From the NCBI GenBank assembly GCA_947380285.1, contig CANCQD010000051.1:1-16131 (forward strand): 16,131 bases of DNA, given 5' to 3'. This DNA is from Burkholderiaceae bacterium (lineage in GTDB: Bacteria; Pseudomonadota; Gammaproteobacteria; Burkholderiales; Burkholderiaceae). The translations under genes were made by a program, and so were the position numbers. Below, in pieces: positions 14,055-16,131 of the stretch. How positions within the stretch are numbered: the first letter of the stretch is position 1; each line of letters begins with the position of its first letter. Under the pieces are notes generated by a model. It was not told where the DNA came from and did not search any database. It saw only the letters and a list, made by a program, of their open reading frames with translations.

Positions 14055-15734
14055 ATGCGATTACTTAGAAATACAGCTGCTTATGCATTAACCGTTGCCA
14101 GCACTTGTCTGTTGGCCGGATGCATGATGGTTGGCCCGGATTATTCAAGGCCGCCAGTTAAAGCTGTTGATCAATATAAATCATCAACCCAAACAGAATT
14201 TACAGAATCTTTGGGTGAAAACTCAAACAAGATTTTGGATCCAGTGGAGTGGTGGCAGAGTTTTAATGATCCAACGCTCAATGCTTTGCTAAAGCAAGCA
14301 ACGGCGCAAAACTTAAGCTTGCAACAAACGGCTTTACGTATCTACCAGTTACAAGCGCAACTCGGTGTGAGTGACGCCACATTATTGCCATCTGCTAACT
14401 TAAGCGCCTCCTATAACAACAATCGGAATAGTGCGATCCAAGAGGCGATTAATGACGCCAATAATTTGGTCTCAAAAAATGCTTTAGTTCAAATGAGTTG
14501 GGAGTTAGATTTTTGGGGTAAGAATCGCCGTGGTGTTCAAAGTTCATTGACCTCGTATTTATCTGGGGTTGCCGCCTATTACTCAGCTGATGTTTCTCTC
14601 ACTGCAGACGTTGCCAATACCTATATCAATATTCGTAACTATGAAGAGCTGATCGCAGTTGCTAAAACCAATCTAGCCCTGCAAAAAGAAAGCTTACGCA
14701 TTGCAGGAGCACGTTTTAAATATGGTGCTACCTCGATGCTGGACTTAAGCCAAGCACAAGCACAGTATGAGCAGACCAAGGCTCAGATACCGGGCTTGGT
14801 TGCGAATTTGAAAAAAAATCAGCATGCCATGAGTATTTTGCTGGGTGAGCCTCCAGATTATTACGAAAAGACTTATGGCAACACTAAGGGAAGTCTCAAG
14901 CCCCCAGCCGAACTGGGTATTGGTATGCCAAGAGATTTATTGCGTCGCCGCCCCGATGTTTTGCAGGCAGAGTTTGATGCTGCTTCTAAATCGGCTCTCA
15001 TCGGCGTGAATAAGGCGCAACTGTTTCCAACCTTTACACTGGGCGGAACTTTTGGTTACTCCACTTCCAACTATGGCAATCTAACCTCTGCTAACTTATT
15101 CAGTTGGGGTAATAACTCATCTGGCGTTAGTGCTGGACTTTACTTGCCCTTGTTTTATCGGGGTGCGATTGTGGATCAAGTTCGCGTGCAGGATGCCATC
15201 TTTCAACAAAGTCTTTTGGCCTACCAGAACCAAGTCTTGAATGCTCAGAAGGAGGTTGAGGATTCTCTGATTACTATCTCCACCACCAAAAGCTCAAAAG
15301 AAGATTTAGGTCGTGGCGTAATTGCGGCGCAAAGTGCCGCAGATTTAGCGCTCGAGCGCTATAAGACCGGGCAGAGTGACTACACCACGGTGATTACTGC
15401 GCAGCAAAATCTATTAAATATCCAAAACTCCTTGGTCCAAACGTCATCCAATGAGCTCATTGGATACGTTGGTGCATTTAAGGCTCTTGGTGGCGGCTGG
15501 ACGGCAGATATGAGTCCTCCTCAGCTACCAGACCAAATGATTGCTGATATGACTGATCGCACGGATTGGGGTTCTGTCCTCACAAAAACGGGCGACCCCT
15601 TAACAGTGAAGGTAAGCAAGTTTTTAGTAGATGCTCCAGATCCTTCCAAGCCTACACAATCAGTTGCACCAGCTAAATCGAATACACCTTTAAATATATC
15701 CAATCCGCCGACTCAGGGAAGTGCTGCGCCATGA
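14055..15734 (+). CDS. NodT-family RND efflux outer-membrane factor (lipoprotein)
   Basis: This 559-residue protein is a TolC-like outer-membrane channel of the NodT/OprM type, the exit duct of a tripartite RND efflux pump. It has a lipoprotein signal with lipobox LAGC, so Cys23 is lipidated, followed by the typical MVGPDYSRPPV. Two OEP repeats are visible. The conserved RDLLRRRPDVLQAE plus IGVNKAQLFPTFTLGG lies around 296-333, and the second-repeat ending ALERYKTGQSDYTTVITAQQ around 432-451. Usual length is about 460-500 residues. The extra length is a C-terminal tail of about 50 residues rich in Pro, Ser, Thr and Ala, without domain character. No Shine-Dalgarno precedes the ATG. The stop overlaps the ATG of the adaptor gene (ATGA), so the pump components are co-translated. 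The substrate is unknown. Confidence 0.93.
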   Translation: MRLLRNTAAYALTVASTCLLAGCMMVGPDYSRPPVKAVDQYKSSTQTEFTESLGENSNKILDPVEWWQSFNDPTLNALLKQATAQNLSLQQTALRIYQLQAQLGVSDATLLPSANLSASYNNNRNSAIQEAINDANNLVSKNALVQMSWELDFWGKNRRGVQSSLTSYLSGVAAYYSADVSLTADVANTYINIRNYEELIAVAKTNLALQKESLRIAGARFKYGATSMLDLSQAQAQYEQTKAQIPGLVANLKKNQHAMSILLGEPPDYYEKTYGNTKGSLKPPAELGIGMPRDLLRRRPDVLQAEFDAASKSALIGVNKAQLFPTFTLGGTFGYSTSNYGNLTSANLFSWGNNSSGVSAGLYLPLFYRGAIVDQVRVQDAIFQQSLLAYQNQVLNAQKEVEDSLITISTTKSSKEDLGRGVIAAQSAADLALERYKTGQSDYTTVITAQQNLLNIQNSLVQTSSNELIGYVGAFKALGGGWTADMSPPQLPDQMIADMTDRTDWGSVLTKTGDPLTVKVSKFLVDAPDPSKPTQSVAPAKSNTPLNISNPPTQGSAAP

Positions 15735-16131
15735 AAGACCTTTTAATCAAAGCCAAACTTTTGCTGATGCCCTTATGGGGGCATATTTTGACGCTATGGA
15801 GTTCACTCTCTGCCAGATGGAATGCACTTTTAGAAAAGTTCAGTACGGTCGAGATTCCTATGCTTAAAAAGAAGCTTTCACCTCGGACTATTGAGATATC
15901 TCTATTGGTTTTGATCGCTTTAATTGCCCTGATTTATTTGAAGTCTTGCGGCAAAGAGGTAAAGCGACTTCCAATTCCCGTAACCATTGCGCAGCCACTC
16001 TCGCAAGAGATTCGGAGTTTTGCAACCTTTGACGGTTTAGTGGATCCATACCTCACAGTGAATCTTGATGCGCGAGTAAAGGGCTATCTCACGAAGATTG
16101 GATTTGCAGATGGCGCTATGGTGAAGAAGGG
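15731..16131 (+). CDS. RND efflux periplasmic adaptor subunit (HlyD/AcrA-like), N-terminal part, runs off the right edge
   Basis: The 133 visible codons include one membrane segment (about residues 56-70, ISLLVLIALIALIYL), followed by the start of a membrane-fusion-protein domain: IPVTIAQPLSQEIRSFATF, then VDPYLTVNLDARVKGYL and FADGAMVKKG, the barrel/lipoyl half-motif typical of AcrA-type adaptors. Known role: linking the inner-membrane RND transporter to the outer-membrane factor, here the NodT protein encoded just upstream with a 4-bp overlap. AGGGAAG at 15715-15721 lies nine bases before ATG 15731. About 55 residues with some hydrophobic character precede the membrane anchor, which is unusual. 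An in-frame ATG at 15860 (codon 44) would give a conventional short anchor but has no ribosome-binding site. The transporter gene presumably follows outside the window. Confidence 0.88.
   Translation, partial: MKDLLIKAKLLLMPLWGHILTLWSSLSARWNALLEKFSTVEIPMLKKKLSPRTIEISLLVLIALIALIYLKSCGKEVKRLPIPVTIAQPLSQEIRSFATFDGLVDPYLTVNLDARVKGYLTKIGFADGAMVKK

Overview
This window looks like the chromosome of a betaproteobacterium in Burkholderiaceae. The moderate GC content, codon choice and gene order (argA/hrpA divergent pair, glnA-ntrB-ntrC-xth) suggest a Polynucleobacter-like freshwater organism. The genus is inferred from protein flavour and gene order, not from a database search. No rRNA, tRNA, CRISPR array, insertion sequence or phage gene was seen. 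Apart from a truncated argA at the left edge, every gene is on the + strand.

Layout. (1) 1-4221: the 5' end of argA (minus strand) lies back to back with hrpA, a large DEAH-box RNA helicase. (2) 4292-8880: five closely packed genes encode an exported YVTN-type beta-propeller protein, an exported NodB-like polysaccharide deacetylase, a membrane di-iron hydroxylase of the sterol desaturase family, an EI24-type multi-pass membrane protein, and a MoaB/CinA-N-like molybdopterin-binding-domain protein. The first four are membrane or exported proteins, so this may be an envelope gene run. (3) 8881-13938: the nitrogen-control block. A 205-bp regulatory region carries two NtrC-type dyads and a -24/-12-like element. 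It is followed by glnA, ntrB (glnL), ntrC (glnG) and an exodeoxyribonuclease III gene, with junctions of 14 bp, a 4-bp overlap and an 8-bp overlap. (4) 14055-16131: the start of an RND efflux operon, with a NodT-family outer-membrane lipoprotein overlapping a periplasmic adaptor that runs off the window.

Most interesting points. First, a textbook intrinsic terminator (8-bp GC-rich stem, UUCG tetraloop, seven T) lies inside the ntrB reading frame, at codons 12-20, just after a TTG start with a good Shine-Dalgarno. It looks placed to uncouple glnA from ntrBC expression, possibly depending on ntrB translation. Second, the NtrC protein keeps its receiver domain, Walker A and DNA-binding helix, but its sigma54-contact loop reads GAFPGA instead of GAFTGA, and its Walker B reads LFLGE instead of LFLDE. 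This suggests an NtrC that no longer works as a normal sigma54 activator, as described for Rhodobacter capsulatus NtrC. The glnA upstream region nevertheless keeps two good NtrC dyads and a degenerate -24/-12 element. Smaller oddities are a NodB-like protein with TFDTG instead of TFDDG, a probable leaderless argA transcript, and a hairpin that would hide the ribosome-binding site of the beta-propeller gene.
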